The position numbers were made by a program, and so were the translations under genes. A stretch of DNA of 64,000 bases, taken from contig NZ_RHJS01000002.1 in NCBI RefSeq assembly GCF_003885045.1, positions 4,705,302-4,769,301 of the forward strand, written 5' to 3'. Below, piece by piece: positions 8,638 through 17,501 of the stretch. Within the stretch, counting starts at the first letter, position 1; each line of letters begins with the position of its first letter. The DNA is from Schaedlerella arabinosiphila. Its GTDB lineage: Bacteria; Bacillota; Clostridia; Lachnospirales; Lachnospiraceae. The notes beneath the pieces were generated by a model. It saw only the letters and a list, made by a program, of their open reading frames with translations. It was not told the origin of the DNA and ran no database searches.

Positions 8638-9651
8638 ATGGTAACAGTAGGAATCATCGGAGCAGGAAGGATCGGAAAGGTACATGTGGAGAGCATCTGT
8701 ACGCAGGTTGCGGACGCGAAGGTAAAGACGCTGGCGGATCCGTTTATGAACGATGCCACAGCGGCCTGGGCAAAGGACATGGGCGTGCAGAACGTTACGA
8801 AGGATTATAAGGAAATCCTGGCAGACCCGGAGATCGACGCGGTGCTGATCTGTTCATCCACAGACACCCACTCGCCCATTTCCGTGGAGGCGATCAAAGC
8901 GGGCAAGCACGTATTCTGCGAAAAGCCCATTGACCACGATGTGGAAAAGATCCAGGAAGTCATCGACGCGTTAAAGGGCAGCAAGGTGAAATACCAGGTG
9001 GGCTTCAACCGCCGTTTTGACCACAACTTTGAAGCGGTGCAGAGAGCAGTGGCAGAAGGAACCATCGGGGACACCCATCTGATCAAGATCACATCCAGAG
9101 ATCCGGAGCCGCCCAGTGCGGAGTATGTAAAAGTATCCGGCGGCATGTTCCTGGATATGACCATTCATGATTTTGACATGGTGCGTTTCCTGGCAGGCTG
9201 CGATGCGGAGGAAGTGTATGTGGAAGCGGCAGTGCTGGTAGATCCGGCCATCGGGGAAGCCGGAGATGTGGACACGGCAGTGATCACCTTGAAAATGGAA
9301 AACGGCGCCATTGCGGTGATCGATAATTCCAGAAAAGCGGTTTACGGATACGACCAGAGGGCGGAGGTATTCGGCTCCAAGGGAATGGCCGCAACAGGAA
9401 ATGACACCGCATCTGCGGCAGTGATCAGCAACGAGAACGGAGTGACCGGAGAAAAGCCGCTGCATTTCTTCCTGGAACGCTATATGGCGGCTTACGCAAA
9501 AGAGATCAAGTGTTTTATCGACGCCATCGAGAAAGATACCGACACACCGCTGGGAGTTATGGACGGCTTAAAACCGGTACTGATGGGGCTTGCCGCAAAG
9601 AAATCCTATGAAGAACACCGCCCGGTGAAGATTTCAGAGATCCAGGCATAA
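8638..9651 (+). CDS. iolG: Inositol 2-dehydrogenase (IolG)
   Basis: A Gfo/Idh/MocA-family NAD-dependent dehydrogenase of 337 residues. It catalyses the first step of the pathway, myo-inositol to 2-keto-myo-inositol. The Rossmann motif GIIGAGRIGKVH is at residues 5-16 and the EKP signature near 97. The catalytic segment GGMFLDMTIHDFDMVRFL near 166-184 carries the Asp/His pair. The start has an AAGGAGGAG box 7-8 bases upstream. In the same genomic orientation as iolE, it supplies IolE's substrate. Other Gfo/Idh/MocA specificities such as scyllo-inositol are possible, since paralogues share these motifs. Confidence 0.92.
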   Translation: MVTVGIIGAGRIGKVHVESICTQVADAKVKTLADPFMNDATAAWAKDMGVQNVTKDYKEILADPEIDAVLICSSTDTHSPISVEAIKAGKHVFCEKPIDHDVEKIQEVIDALKGSKVKYQVGFNRRFDHNFEAVQRAVAEGTIGDTHLIKITSRDPEPPSAEYVKVSGGMFLDMTIHDFDMVRFLAGCDAEEVYVEAAVLVDPAIGEAGDVDTAVITLKMENGAIAVIDNSRKAVYGYDQRAEVFGSKGMAATGNDTASAAVISNENGVTGEKPLHFFLERYMAAYAKEIKCFIDAIEKDTDTPLGVMDGLKPVLMGLAAKKSYEEHRPVKISEIQA

Positions 9652-9730
9652 CGCATAGGGTGATACAGAGGTTTTAATGGTCATGGGTTTCATATCTGCA
9701 TGAAAAAGCATGACATCATATGAAAAAATA

Positions 9731-9762
9731 CCGGCCGCCGTAATACAGACTACGGCGGCCGG
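9731..9762 (+). promoter_or_regulatory. Strong GC hairpin ahead of the symporter gene
   Basis: CCGGCCGCCGTA pairs perfectly over 12 bp with TACGGCGGCCGG around an 8-base loop. It ends 19 bases before the symporter start. No T run follows. A short AT-rich inverted repeat (TCATAT/ATATGA) lies just before it. The hairpin could block 3'-5' decay or limit read-through into the transport genes. Confidence 0.6.
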
Positions 9763-9781
9763 ATTCAAAACAGGGGGAATT

Positions 9782-11167
9782 ATGGAAACGGAAGGAAAAA
9801 ACAGGAATGGAAAGTTAAGCTGGGGAACCAGAGTCGCTTACGCAGGCGGCGACGTCGCGTGCAATGTTATATTTGGTATGGTGGGAACACTGCTGACCTT
9901 ATTTTATACGGATTACGTCGGGATCAATCCGGCAGCGGTGGGAATGGTCATGCTGATCAGCCGTCTGTTTGACGGGGTTTCGGACATGGTGATGGGGGTC
10001 ATCGTGGAAAAGACCCATTCCAGATGGGGAAAATCCAGGCCCTGGATTCTGTGGATGAGCGTGCCCTACGCGCTGTCTGCGGTGCTGCTGTTTACGGTAC
10101 CTCACACCACGGCAATGGTACAGTCCATTTACATATTTGTCACCTATAATTTCTGCACGACCTTGTGCTACACCGGATTGAACCTGCCTTATGGAAGCCT
10201 GTCCGCCATGATGACAAGGGAGTCGGCAGAGCGGGATATGCTGAGCGTGGTGAGGATGGGGCTGTCCCCGCTGGGAAGAATCATGGCGGTGACATTTACC
10301 CTTCCTCTGGTCAAGCTGTTCGGTGATACCCAGTCGGCATGGGTGAAGACCATGAGTATCTGGGCGGCCATCGCGCTGGCGCTTCTGATCGTCTGCTTCG
10401 TAAAATGCGAGGAAACGGTGAAGATCGACGTGAAACCGGAAAAGCGCGAAGTTCCTATGAAAAAAGCATTTCAGGCGCTTGTGACAAATCAATATTTCTG
10501 GGCGGTAATGGTGCTGTGGATGCTCCAGAGCGTGTCCTTCGGAATCTCAGGGACGATACTTCCCTACTACTGCAAATACATTTTCCACAATGATACGTGG
10601 ATGTACAGCATGTTATATCTGACGGAAACAATTACGCTGGTGGTCTGCATTTTCCTCTGCGCGCCGCTGATCCGGAAATACGGAAAACGGAACACGGCTC
10701 TCGCGGGGGCGGTGATTGCCGGAATCTCGCAGCTCTGCTTTTTCCTGTTTCCGTACAGCTTTACCGGAATGGTCGCGAGCTGTGTGGGAAGGGCGATCGG
10801 ACTTGCGCCGCTGAATGCCGCCGTATTCGGAATGATCGGGGACGTGGTGGAATTTGGACAGTGGAAAACCCATGTAAGGCAGGAAAGCTTTATCTTCGCG
10901 GGAGGCTCCATCGGGACAAAGGTGGGCGCAGGCGTGGCGTCCGCGGCGATGACGGGACTTCTGTCGGCGGCCGGTTATATCAGCTCGGCGGCGGGGGCGG
11001 TGGAACAGCCGGAGAGGGCGCTGGAGATGATCATACAGATCTATAAGTTCGGCCCCCTGATCGTGGCGGTCATTGCCATTGTGACGCTTTACCTCTACAG
11101 GCTGGACGGCAAATATGACGCCATCATGGAGGAGCTCCGGGAGAGGGAAGCACGGGGCGAGCTGTAA
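9782..11167 (+). CDS. GPH-family sugar:cation symporter (MFS)
   Basis: A twelve-helix transporter of the glycoside-pentoside-hexuronide family, 461 residues. The GPH features are YAGGDVACNVIFGMVGTLLTLFYTDYVG-like first helix (residues about 18-45), VMGVIVEKTHSRWGKSRPWILW near 75-96 (loop 2-3 signature) and YGKRNTALAGAVIAG in the middle. ATG 9782 is chosen because a GGGGGA box precedes it, rather than an upstream start at 9710 inside the hairpin region. Position in the iol operon suggests that it imports myo-inositol or a related cyclitol or glycoside. The substrate is inferred from context only. Confidence 0.85.
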   Translation: METEGKNRNGKLSWGTRVAYAGGDVACNVIFGMVGTLLTLFYTDYVGINPAAVGMVMLISRLFDGVSDMVMGVIVEKTHSRWGKSRPWILWMSVPYALSAVLLFTVPHTTAMVQSIYIFVTYNFCTTLCYTGLNLPYGSLSAMMTRESAERDMLSVVRMGLSPLGRIMAVTFTLPLVKLFGDTQSAWVKTMSIWAAIALALLIVCFVKCEETVKIDVKPEKREVPMKKAFQALVTNQYFWAVMVLWMLQSVSFGISGTILPYYCKYIFHNDTWMYSMLYLTETITLVVCIFLCAPLIRKYGKRNTALAGAVIAGISQLCFFLFPYSFTGMVASCVGRAIGLAPLNAAVFGMIGDVVEFGQWKTHVRQESFIFAGGSIGTKVGAGVASAAMTGLLSAAGYISSAAGAVEQPERALEMIIQIYKFGPLIVAVIAIVTLYLYRLDGKYDAIMEELREREARGEL

Positions 11168-11204
11168 TCATATCCGGAAAGCATTCCGTCTGGATGAGCA
11201 GTCT

Positions 11205-11224
11205 GGATGATCTTTCGATCATCC
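11205..11224 (+). promoter_or_regulatory. Small hairpin between the two transporter genes
   Basis: GGATGATC pairs perfectly with GATCATCC across a TTTC tetraloop. It lies in the 155-bp gap between the symporter and the OFA-type gene. The gap otherwise carries repeated CCGG and TCTGGATGA words and no gene. Confidence 0.45.
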
Positions 11225-11322
11225 GGCCTGCAGGCGGAAGGACATTGACCTGGATAAGCAGGACGGCCTGAAAGACATCCGGCCGAATCTATACACAAGT
11301 ATGTTTAGAAGAGGGAGAGATT

Positions 11323-12738
11323 ATGGAACAGATAAAGACCATGGAACAGATGAAGACCATGGAACAGACAAAGACCATGAACAGGCGCAGGAACCGGATG
11401 ATGGCATCGGGCGCGTGTATCATATTTTTTACAGGCTTTCCCCACGTGTGGTCGATCTTTCAGCCCTACGTGATGGAACAGGCCGGCTGGAGCCAGGGGC
11501 AGGCGTCCATGTGCTTTTACCTTTCGCTGGCCGCATTTGTATTCGGAAATATCATCGGGGGGCGGATGCAGGACGGCGGAAACCCGCAGAAAGTGCTCTG
11601 GAACGGAGGGCTCCTCTTTTCCGCGGGGATTCTTTTTTCCGCGTTTCTGATCACCCCGTCGCCGGTGTTTTTCTATATAACATACGGGATCATGCAGGGA
11701 TTCGGTCAGGGAATGGTCTACACGACGATCATTTCCACGGCCCAGAAATGGTTCCGGGACAGGCCCGGCTTCGCCTCCGGGGTGATTGTGACGGCAAACG
11801 GGCTGTGCGGTTTCTTCCTGGCTCCGGTGAGCCGCAGCCTGCTGGCGCAAGGGGGACCGAAGCTGGCGCTTCTGCTGATCGGCCTTGCAATTGCCATGGC
11901 ATGGATTGCGGGATACCTGTTTTTTGCGGTGCCGGGGCAGGAGGCGGAAGGGGCGGATGCGGGAACTGCGGATGGAATGGAAGCTGTGGTTGGAGCGGGA
12001 GCTGCGGTTGTAACAGAAGCTGTGTCTGAATCGGGATCTGCAGTTGTAACGGGATCTTCGCACAAGCCGGGATCTTCGGACGAAACGGAAGCTGCCGGTA
12101 AACGCAGATTCGCAGGATACCGGCAGGAGTCCGAAAATCAGAGACAGTATACCTCCGGTGAAATGATCCGCACCAGGAAATTTTATTATCTGCTGCTCAC
12201 CATGCTGTTCGGGCTGCTCTCATATTTTCTGGTGTCGCCGGTATCCCAAAGCTACCAGATTTCGCTGGGGATTCCGGAGGCAGCGGCGGTCAGCGCGGTC
12301 ATGTTCGGTTCGGTCATGAATGCGGGAATGCGCCTGGCCCTGCCTACATTGGCAGACCGGATCGGGCGCGTTCCCTGCATCCGGGCGGTGCTCCTTCTGG
12401 CGGCAGCGGCCATGGCGGTGCTGGGGACAGCCCGCTCCTATGGGGCCACCGCCGCGGTAATTGCGGTGTATGGCTGCTACGGAGGAATTATGGGAAGCTT
12501 TCCGGCATTTACAAGCTCGATCTTCGGAATCCGGCACACGGGGGAAAATTACGGATATGTGATGCTTGGCATCGTGATCGCTACATTTGCGGCGCCGGGG
12601 ATTACCAGGCTTCTGACAGGAAATGGATTGGGCATACAGGCAGTATTTCTCACAGGCGTTGCATTTGCGGTGCTGGCATTTGTCTGTCTGACGCTGCTGG
12701 AGAGGGAACTGAAGAAAGGAGAAAACACATGGCATTAG
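11323..12738 (+). CDS. OFA-type major facilitator transporter
   Basis: A twelve-helix MFS protein of 471 residues resembling the oxalate/formate antiporter family. Markers are FPHVWSIFQPYVMEQAGWSQ in helix 1 and the loop, GFGQGMVYTTIISTAQKWF then RDRPGFASG near 125-155, and a second-half NAGMRLALPTLADRIGR. The N-terminus begins with three tandem six-residue units (MEQIKT, MEQMKT, MEQTKT) from an 18-bp repeat, so translation could begin at any of several ATGs. The central cytoplasmic loop (about 205-265) is long, Ala/Gly/Ser-rich and low complexity. In this operon it may export an acid product or import a substrate; that is not decided by sequence. It overlaps the next gene by 10 bases. Confidence 0.82.
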   Translation: MEQIKTMEQMKTMEQTKTMNRRRNRMMASGACIIFFTGFPHVWSIFQPYVMEQAGWSQGQASMCFYLSLAAFVFGNIIGGRMQDGGNPQKVLWNGGLLFSAGILFSAFLITPSPVFFYITYGIMQGFGQGMVYTTIISTAQKWFRDRPGFASGVIVTANGLCGFFLAPVSRSLLAQGGPKLALLLIGLAIAMAWIAGYLFFAVPGQEAEGADAGTADGMEAVVGAGAAVVTEAVSESGSAVVTGSSHKPGSSDETEAAGKRRFAGYRQESENQRQYTSGEMIRTRKFYYLLLTMLFGLLSYFLVSPVSQSYQISLGIPEAAAVSAVMFGSVMNAGMRLALPTLADRIGRVPCIRAVLLLAAAAMAVLGTARSYGATAAVIAVYGCYGGIMGSFPAFTSSIFGIRHTGENYGYVMLGIVIATFAAPGITRLLTGNGLGIQAVFLTGVAFAVLAFVCLTLLERELKKGENTWH

Positions 12739-13565
12739 TGACAATGAAAACTTTATTGGAGCAGGCCCAGGCAGAGCGCCGGGGAGTCGGCGCGTTCAGT
12801 GTGGGCAATATGGAGATGGTAAAAGGGGCGGTTCAGGCTGCGGAGGAACTGGGGACGCCGATCATCCTGCAGATTGCGGAGGTACGGCTGAAGCATTCGC
12901 CGTTACATTTGATGGGGCCCATGATGGTACAGGCGGCAAAGGAAGCAGAGGTGGACATTGCGGTCCATCTGGATCACGGCCTTACCATCGGGACGGTCCG
13001 CCAGGCGTTGGAGCTTGGCTTTACCTCGGTGATGTACGACAGCTCCACCCATCCTTTTGAGGAAAATATCAAGAGAACCCGGGAGGTTGCGGAGCTGGCG
13101 AAAGCATATGGGGCCACCGTGGAAGCGGAGCTGGGCCTGGTAGGCGGAAGCGAGGACGGAAGCTGCGACCACGGCATCCGCTGTACAGATCCCCGGGACG
13201 CGAAAATCTTCTGCGAAAGGACAGGCGTAGACGCGCTGGCGGTTGCCATAGGAAATGCCCACGGCAACTATCCGGTTGCGCCGAAGCTGGCATTTGACGT
13301 ACTGGAACAGATCCACGCGGAGGCGGAGGGACTTCCGCTGGTGCTCCACGGGGGCAGTGGGATCACGGATGAGGATTTTCAGACCGCGATCCGAAAAGGA
13401 ATCGTAAAAGTGAATATCGCCACGGCAAGCTTTAACCGGCTGATGGAGCGCACGGAGGAGTATATGCAGACGGAAGGGGCGCACAATTATTTTTCGCTGA
13501 ATGAGGCGATGGTACGGGGGACTTATGAAAATGTGAAGCATCATATAGAAGTGTTCTGCTGCTGA
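12729..13565 (+). CDS. iolJ: Class II aldolase of the inositol pathway (IolJ-type)
   Basis: A Zn-dependent class II fructose-bisphosphate aldolase-family enzyme of 278 residues. In this context it should cleave 2-deoxy-5-keto-gluconate 6-phosphate to DHAP and malonic semialdehyde. Metal and phosphate motifs are HLDHG (79-83), the Glu region TVEAELGLVGG near 130-140, NAHGNY near 176, VLHGGSG near 205-211 and VNIAT near 230. The start overlaps the end of the OFA gene and has AAAGGAGA upstream, implying coupled translation. It is the last gene of the operon. A broader tagatose/fructose-bisphosphate activity cannot be excluded. Confidence 0.85.
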   Translation: MALVTMKTLLEQAQAERRGVGAFSVGNMEMVKGAVQAAEELGTPIILQIAEVRLKHSPLHLMGPMMVQAAKEAEVDIAVHLDHGLTIGTVRQALELGFTSVMYDSSTHPFEENIKRTREVAELAKAYGATVEAELGLVGGSEDGSCDHGIRCTDPRDAKIFCERTGVDALAVAIGNAHGNYPVAPKLAFDVLEQIHAEAEGLPLVLHGGSGITDEDFQTAIRKGIVKVNIATASFNRLMERTEEYMQTEGAHNYFSLNEAMVRGTYENVKHHIEVFCC

Positions 13566-13642
13566 AAATATGGAACACGCAGGAATTTAGGAAGCTCCCT
13601 CCGCTCAAATAGTGGCCGGGACAGCAGAAAGGGGGTTATATT

Positions 13643-13981
13643 ATGTTCTACAAGGTGAAAGAAGTTCAGCCTTTACCAGCGTATCATTTGCTTATTCGTT
13701 TTGTTACAGGTGAGTACAAGCAGTACCATGTTGCACCACTTTTTGAAAAATGGGACATATTCAAGACTCTTTCCAGTGTGAAGGGACTGTTTGAACAAGT
13801 AAAAGTGGATGCTGGCGGTTATGGTATATCGTGGAATGATGATATAGACCTGTCATGTAATGAACTATGGGAGAACGGAACGCCCATAGAGCCAGCAACC
13901 GCTGATGATCTACGGACGATGCAGGCGGCATGTGAAGAATATGCACAGAGCGAAACCGTGAACCATAATGGCATTAACTGA
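13643..13981 (+). CDS. DUF2442-family protein
   Basis: A 112-residue protein with the DUF2442 pattern: VKEVQPLPAYHLLIRFVTGE at the N-terminus, then ISWNDDIDLSCNELWENGTPI at the end of the domain. Function in this family is unknown. Members often pair with a DUF4160 protein in a presumed toxin-antitoxin-like or regulatory module, but no DUF4160 partner is seen here. Downstream, 13982-14145 holds only a possible decayed fragment. Codon and base use is much AT-richer than the iol operon, which suggests separate acquisition. The start follows AAAGGGGG at 13629-13637. Confidence 0.75.
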   Translation: MFYKVKEVQPLPAYHLLIRFVTGEYKQYHVAPLFEKWDIFKTLSSVKGLFEQVKVDAGGYGISWNDDIDLSCNELWENGTPIEPATADDLRTMQAACEEYAQSETVNHNGIN

Positions 13982-14145
13982 GATTAGTTTGGGCGTTGTT
14001 AATTGCATATAGTCGTAAAATATATAAAATTGGTGATGCTTAAACAACGAGTGAGTGCTGACTTGGCTTTTATACCTTTGACGTTGAAGTGGCCATTGAT
14101 GATTTGAAAGAGATTTATGAACAAAAATGTTATGAAAGGAATACT

Positions 14146-14185
14146 TTCAACCAGCAGTTGAATCAGGGGGCAACTGCTGGTTGAA
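14146..14185. terminator. Long convergent terminator hairpin
   Basis: TTCAACCAGCAGTTG pairs perfectly over 15 bp with CAACTGCTGGTTGAA around a 10-base loop, followed on the plus strand by AAATTTT. It lies between the DUF2442 gene and the oppositely oriented permease gene, so it probably serves both. Confidence 0.75.
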
Positions 14186-14202
14186 AAATTTTATGCCCAA
14201 AC

Positions 14203-16815
14203 TCAATCCTGATACCGTATCCGTTCCACCAGAGCCGTCTTATCCTGGGATTTCAGGCAGAGGAAGGAGACCAGCATCGGGAGAAGGAACATAGCCCCGA
14301 TATACAGGAGCACCGCCGCGGCGGGAAAATGGTAATGCAGGTAGCCGGCAGACCGCTGCATATACCGTACAAATCCATACCCGGCAAGGGAACCTGCCGT
14401 CAGTGTGAAGGCCAGGTTCGGCAGTGCCAGAAAAAAGCTCTCCCACAGCAGCATCCTGTGAAGCTGCTTTTGCTCCATCCCTACGGATTCCAGCATGGAC
14501 AATTCTTTCTTTCTGGCGGCAAAGCTGCTGATCAGCGTATTGAGCAGATTAAAAATGCTGAACAATATGACGAACAGGGAAAGGCCGTAGATCTGCGTCT
14601 GGTAGCTTCGGATATTGCCGGAATCCTCCAGGATCTTTTCCCGCAGCGTGAAAAGGGAGAGGTCGTCATATCCGGCGATCAATTCTTTTAAATCCTCTTC
14701 GATCTGAAGCCCGTACTCTTCATAATCTTCCGCGGAAATGGTGAAGCTGTTTGCGGTATTCATGTCCTTCCACAATTTTTCCACGGTCACGTCCGCTATA
14801 CAGAACTCATCCGGGGCATTCAAAGGGGATTTCACAGATTCCGATGTGACGGCCGCGATCTCCAATTCGGCTGTGTGCTCTTCCCCGTCAAAATACCGGA
14901 CGGTAAATATTTTCCCAGGCTCAAATTCGGCTCCGGTTAAGGTTTCATATAAATCCGGTTTGGTGACGAGAACCGCATCGTGCCCGGCCAGGTATTCATA
15001 AGTATTATTCCCCTGGGCGTCTAACCCGAAATATTCACTGTCCTCCTTGGTAATGGGATAAAAGGACAGTAAAAATGTGAGCCCGTCCAGTTCGACCACG
15101 CCTGAGACGGAGTGGGTTGTCAGTACATCCTTCACATGGGGGATCTGCCGGATGCGCCGCTCCAGGTCTTTGCTCAGATGGCCCGTAAGCTGCATATCCG
15201 TGATCCCATAGGTTTTCGGCGCCGTATGGCTGTACAGATAAGAGAGAACGTATTCCCCCTTCTGAAAATCTCCATCCCTGGAAAATGCTTCCTCATCCCA
15301 GGAGGCGTTCCAGGAGGAAGCCACCATAAACAGAATGCCGCCGAACGCAAGGGACGCCGTCGTAAGCCACCATTTCTTCCGGCTGCTTTGGCCTTCGAGC
15401 CTGGCCAGTGTGCAGGGAGATAAGGGTCTGCGGGGCCTGGAAGTGATCCGCGCCGGCGAGGCTGTCTGCCAGGGCGCGGCAGCATTTGCGGCATCCGCGT
15501 GCCGTCCTCTTTTTTTACTGCGTCCGCTGTATGCTCTGTCGCTGCCGGTCGTTTTTGCCGCATCCACCGGGGAAATTTTTGCCGCAGCCGCAGCCGGTCT
15601 GCTGATGGAAAACTGTACGATGAGACATGTAGCCGCTGTCACAAGGAGACACACAGTCCCGTAATTTTTCAGGTTCCATCCTTCGGGCAGCAGGAAATAT
15701 GCAATAATGCCGCTGAGCAGCAGCCCCGGGGGGATAGAAATACCGCAAAGCAGCCAGCCCTCCCGGCGTATCATTTTCCGAACCTGCAGCGGAGTCATTC
15801 CGATGGTCTGAAACTGTCCGATCTGCCGAACCCGGGACATCACGGAAAAATAAAAGATACTGTAGATCACAAGGCCGCCGGCAAAAAAGAGCAGGAACGC
15901 CGCAAATAAAACAACAAGCAATCCCGAATTTCCGCGCTGAAGCGATTCTTCAAACTTCCCGTTGGTGTTCACATTGGGCCGTTCAATCCCATAGTCCGCG
16001 GCAATTTGGTAGACCAGCGTGGTGAATGCAGAATAAGGCATCCCTTCCATATCCCGGAGACGTACCAGGGCTTCAAAGGGGATCTGCGCCATCACGCCGC
16101 TGGTCTCCGCAAATTCCCGGGAAACATAGATACTGTAAGAGGAAGGAGTCTGTGCGTTTTCCGTTAATCCGGTGATGATAAAATCTTCGGTTCCATTTCC
16201 GGTATCCAGAGTCACCGTGGAGCCGAGCAAATTTGTGGTTTCCGAATCTGCTGAGGAGTCTGAGCCCGACGCCGGTTTTAAATCTGCTGCGGAGTCTGAG
16301 TCCGACGCCGGTTTTAAATCTGCTGCGGAGTCCGAGTCCGGCGTCGGTTTTGAATCTGCTGCCAGGCCCCCGGCCGACTCTTTTTTTAGGGCTTCCAGGA
16401 ACGCTTTATCTGCTGCGATCTCGTTATATTTTTGGGGAGCGGCGCCTTCCGCAAGCAGGTAGGTTTCAATCGGCCCGTCATGGCTTCCGAAAAAGGTAAA
16501 ATGGTAGGATAAGTTCCCGGCCTGAAAATCCGTGTCATTGTATTTGTATGGAATGGAAATGTCGATCCGTTCGTCATTTCCCAGTTCCTCCGCCAGATCG
16601 GCAGTCACATTCAAATAAATGACATGCTGCATTTTATCCAGAATCTGCTGCTCGGCAAACTGGTAGCCCACGAGGTAGAGCGAAAGGGTGGATATCAGCA
16701 TCACTGCCAGCAGGATGGACAGGGCGGAAAAGAGGGAGGACAGCTTTTTGGTCAGCAGGTTATTTTTTGCAATCCGAAAAAGGAGCCGGCGGTTGTTGTT
16801 TTTATTCAGTCCCAT
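14203..16815 (-). CDS. FtsX-type ABC transporter permease
   Basis: A large permease of 870 residues with two FtsX-like units. Helix 1 lies near 30-55, followed by a big outer domain to about 300. Three helices follow near 305-410, then a Ser/Arg-rich cytoplasmic linker. The second unit has a helix near 490, an outer domain to about 735 and three closing helices. The first outer domain has a 36-bp tandem repeat. I start at ATG 16815, behind AGGTGG and two bases after the ATPase stop, rather than GTG 16824. Together with the ATPase and the two-component genes upstream it resembles antimicrobial-peptide or lipid-extracting MacB/Bce-like systems. The substrate is unknown. Confidence 0.85.
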   Translation of the reverse strand: MGLNKNNNRRLLFRIAKNNLLTKKLSSLFSALSILLAVMLISTLSLYLVGYQFAEQQILDKMQHVIYLNVTADLAEELGNDERIDISIPYKYNDTDFQAGNLSYHFTFFGSHDGPIETYLLAEGAAPQKYNEIAADKAFLEALKKESAGGLAADSKPTPDSDSAADLKPASDSDSAADLKPASGSDSSADSETTNLLGSTVTLDTGNGTEDFIITGLTENAQTPSSYSIYVSREFAETSGVMAQIPFEALVRLRDMEGMPYSAFTTLVYQIAADYGIERPNVNTNGKFEESLQRGNSGLLVVLFAAFLLFFAGGLVIYSIFYFSVMSRVRQIGQFQTIGMTPLQVRKMIRREGWLLCGISIPPGLLLSGIIAYFLLPEGWNLKNYGTVCLLVTAATCLIVQFSISRPAAAAAKISPVDAAKTTGSDRAYSGRSKKRGRHADAANAAAPWQTASPARITSRPRRPLSPCTLARLEGQSSRKKWWLTTASLAFGGILFMVASSWNASWDEEAFSRDGDFQKGEYVLSYLYSHTAPKTYGITDMQLTGHLSKDLERRIRQIPHVKDVLTTHSVSGVVELDGLTFLLSFYPITKEDSEYFGLDAQGNNTYEYLAGHDAVLVTKPDLYETLTGAEFEPGKIFTVRYFDGEEHTAELEIAAVTSESVKSPLNAPDEFCIADVTVEKLWKDMNTANSFTISAEDYEEYGLQIEEDLKELIAGYDDLSLFTLREKILEDSGNIRSYQTQIYGLSLFVILFSIFNLLNTLISSFAARKKELSMLESVGMEQKQLHRMLLWESFFLALPNLAFTLTAGSLAGYGFVRYMQRSAGYLHYHFPAAAVLLYIGAMFLLPMLVSFLCLKSQDKTALVERIRYQD
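16240..16360 (-). repeat. 36-bp tandem repeat inside the permease gene
   Basis: About three tandem copies of a 36-base unit, differing by a few substitutions, encode the repeated peptide ADLKPASDSDSA in the first outer domain. The neighbouring sequence (KPTPDSDSA, ADSETTN) looks like older degenerate copies. The unit is in frame, so copy-number change would alter a flexible acidic linker without breaking the protein. Confidence 0.75.
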
Positions 16816-16817
16816 AG

Positions 16818-17501
16818 CTACCACCTGCTTTCCACGATTTTTCCGTCTTCAATGCGGATCGCGCGATCTGCCGACTGGGCAATCTCATCATTGTGTGTGA
16901 TCATGACGATGGTCTGGTGAAAATTTTTGCTGGTAGTCTGGAGCAGGCCGATTACCTCCTGGCTTGTGCGGCTGTCCAGATTGCCCGTAGGCTCGTCGGC
17001 CAGGATGATGGCAGGCTTCGCGGCCAATGCCCTTGCGATGGCGGCACGCTGCTGCTGTCCCCCGGACAATTTGCCGGGCTTTCTGGACAGCTTGTCGTCC
17101 AGGCCCAGAGTCCTGACTACCTCCATCATATACGGTTCATCCGGCTCCCGGCCGTCCAGCTCCACCGGAAGGAGGATGTTGTCGTAGACGGTCAGGATTG
17201 GGATCAGATTGTAATTTTGAAAAATAAATCCGATTTTCCTTCTGCGGAAAATGGTAAGCGCGTTTCGGTCCATTCCGCTTAGTTCCTGGCCGTCTACAAT
17301 CACACTTCCGCCTGTAGGGGTGTCCAGCCCGCCAAGCATGTGCAGAAGCGTACTTTTTCCGGAGCCGGAGGTACCGACGATGGCGGTAAAGCTGCCCTGC
17401 TCCACCTCCAGCGTCACCCCGTCCAATGCCTTCACCAGAACAGGCTCCTGGCCGTAATATTTTGTCAGATTCTCTGTGCGCAGGATATTCATGTCTATCA
17501 T
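16818..17501 (-). CDS. ABC transporter ATP-binding protein (MacB/Bce type)
   Basis: A 227-residue ATPase of the MacB/LolD class. It has Walker A GTSGSGKST near residue 42, the Q-loop in IGFIFQNYNLIP, the ABC signature LSGGQQQR near 145, Walker B IILADEPTGNLDS near 165, and the H-loop in VMITHNDE. It couples ATP use to the FtsX-type permease encoded two bases downstream. The start at 17501 follows AAGGAGAT. It would naturally follow the histidine kinase gene, but about 1 kb of inserted repeat and nuclease-fragment DNA now separates them. Confidence 0.93.
   Translation of the reverse strand: MIDMNILRTENLTKYYGQEPVLVKALDGVTLEVEQGSFTAIVGTSGSGKSTLLHMLGGLDTPTGGSVIVDGQELSGMDRNALTIFRRRKIGFIFQNYNLIPILTVYDNILLPVELDGREPDEPYMMEVVRTLGLDDKLSRKPGKLSGGQQQRAAIARALAAKPAIILADEPTGNLDSRTSQEVIGLLQTTSKNFHQTIVMITHNDEIAQSADRAIRIEDGKIVESRW

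Noticed and set aside
9710..9781. Upstream start for the GPH-type symporter
   Set aside because: The additional codons run through a 12-bp hairpin and lack a ribosome site, while ATG 9782 has one and gives the family's usual N-terminus.
13982..14145. Possible second gene after DUF2442, a DUF4160-type partner
   Set aside because: No open frame of useful length and no DUF4160 motif. At most a decayed fragment.
16240..16360. Possible CRISPR-like tandem repeat
   Set aside because: The units are directly adjacent with no spacers, in frame inside a permease gene, and no cas genes are present.
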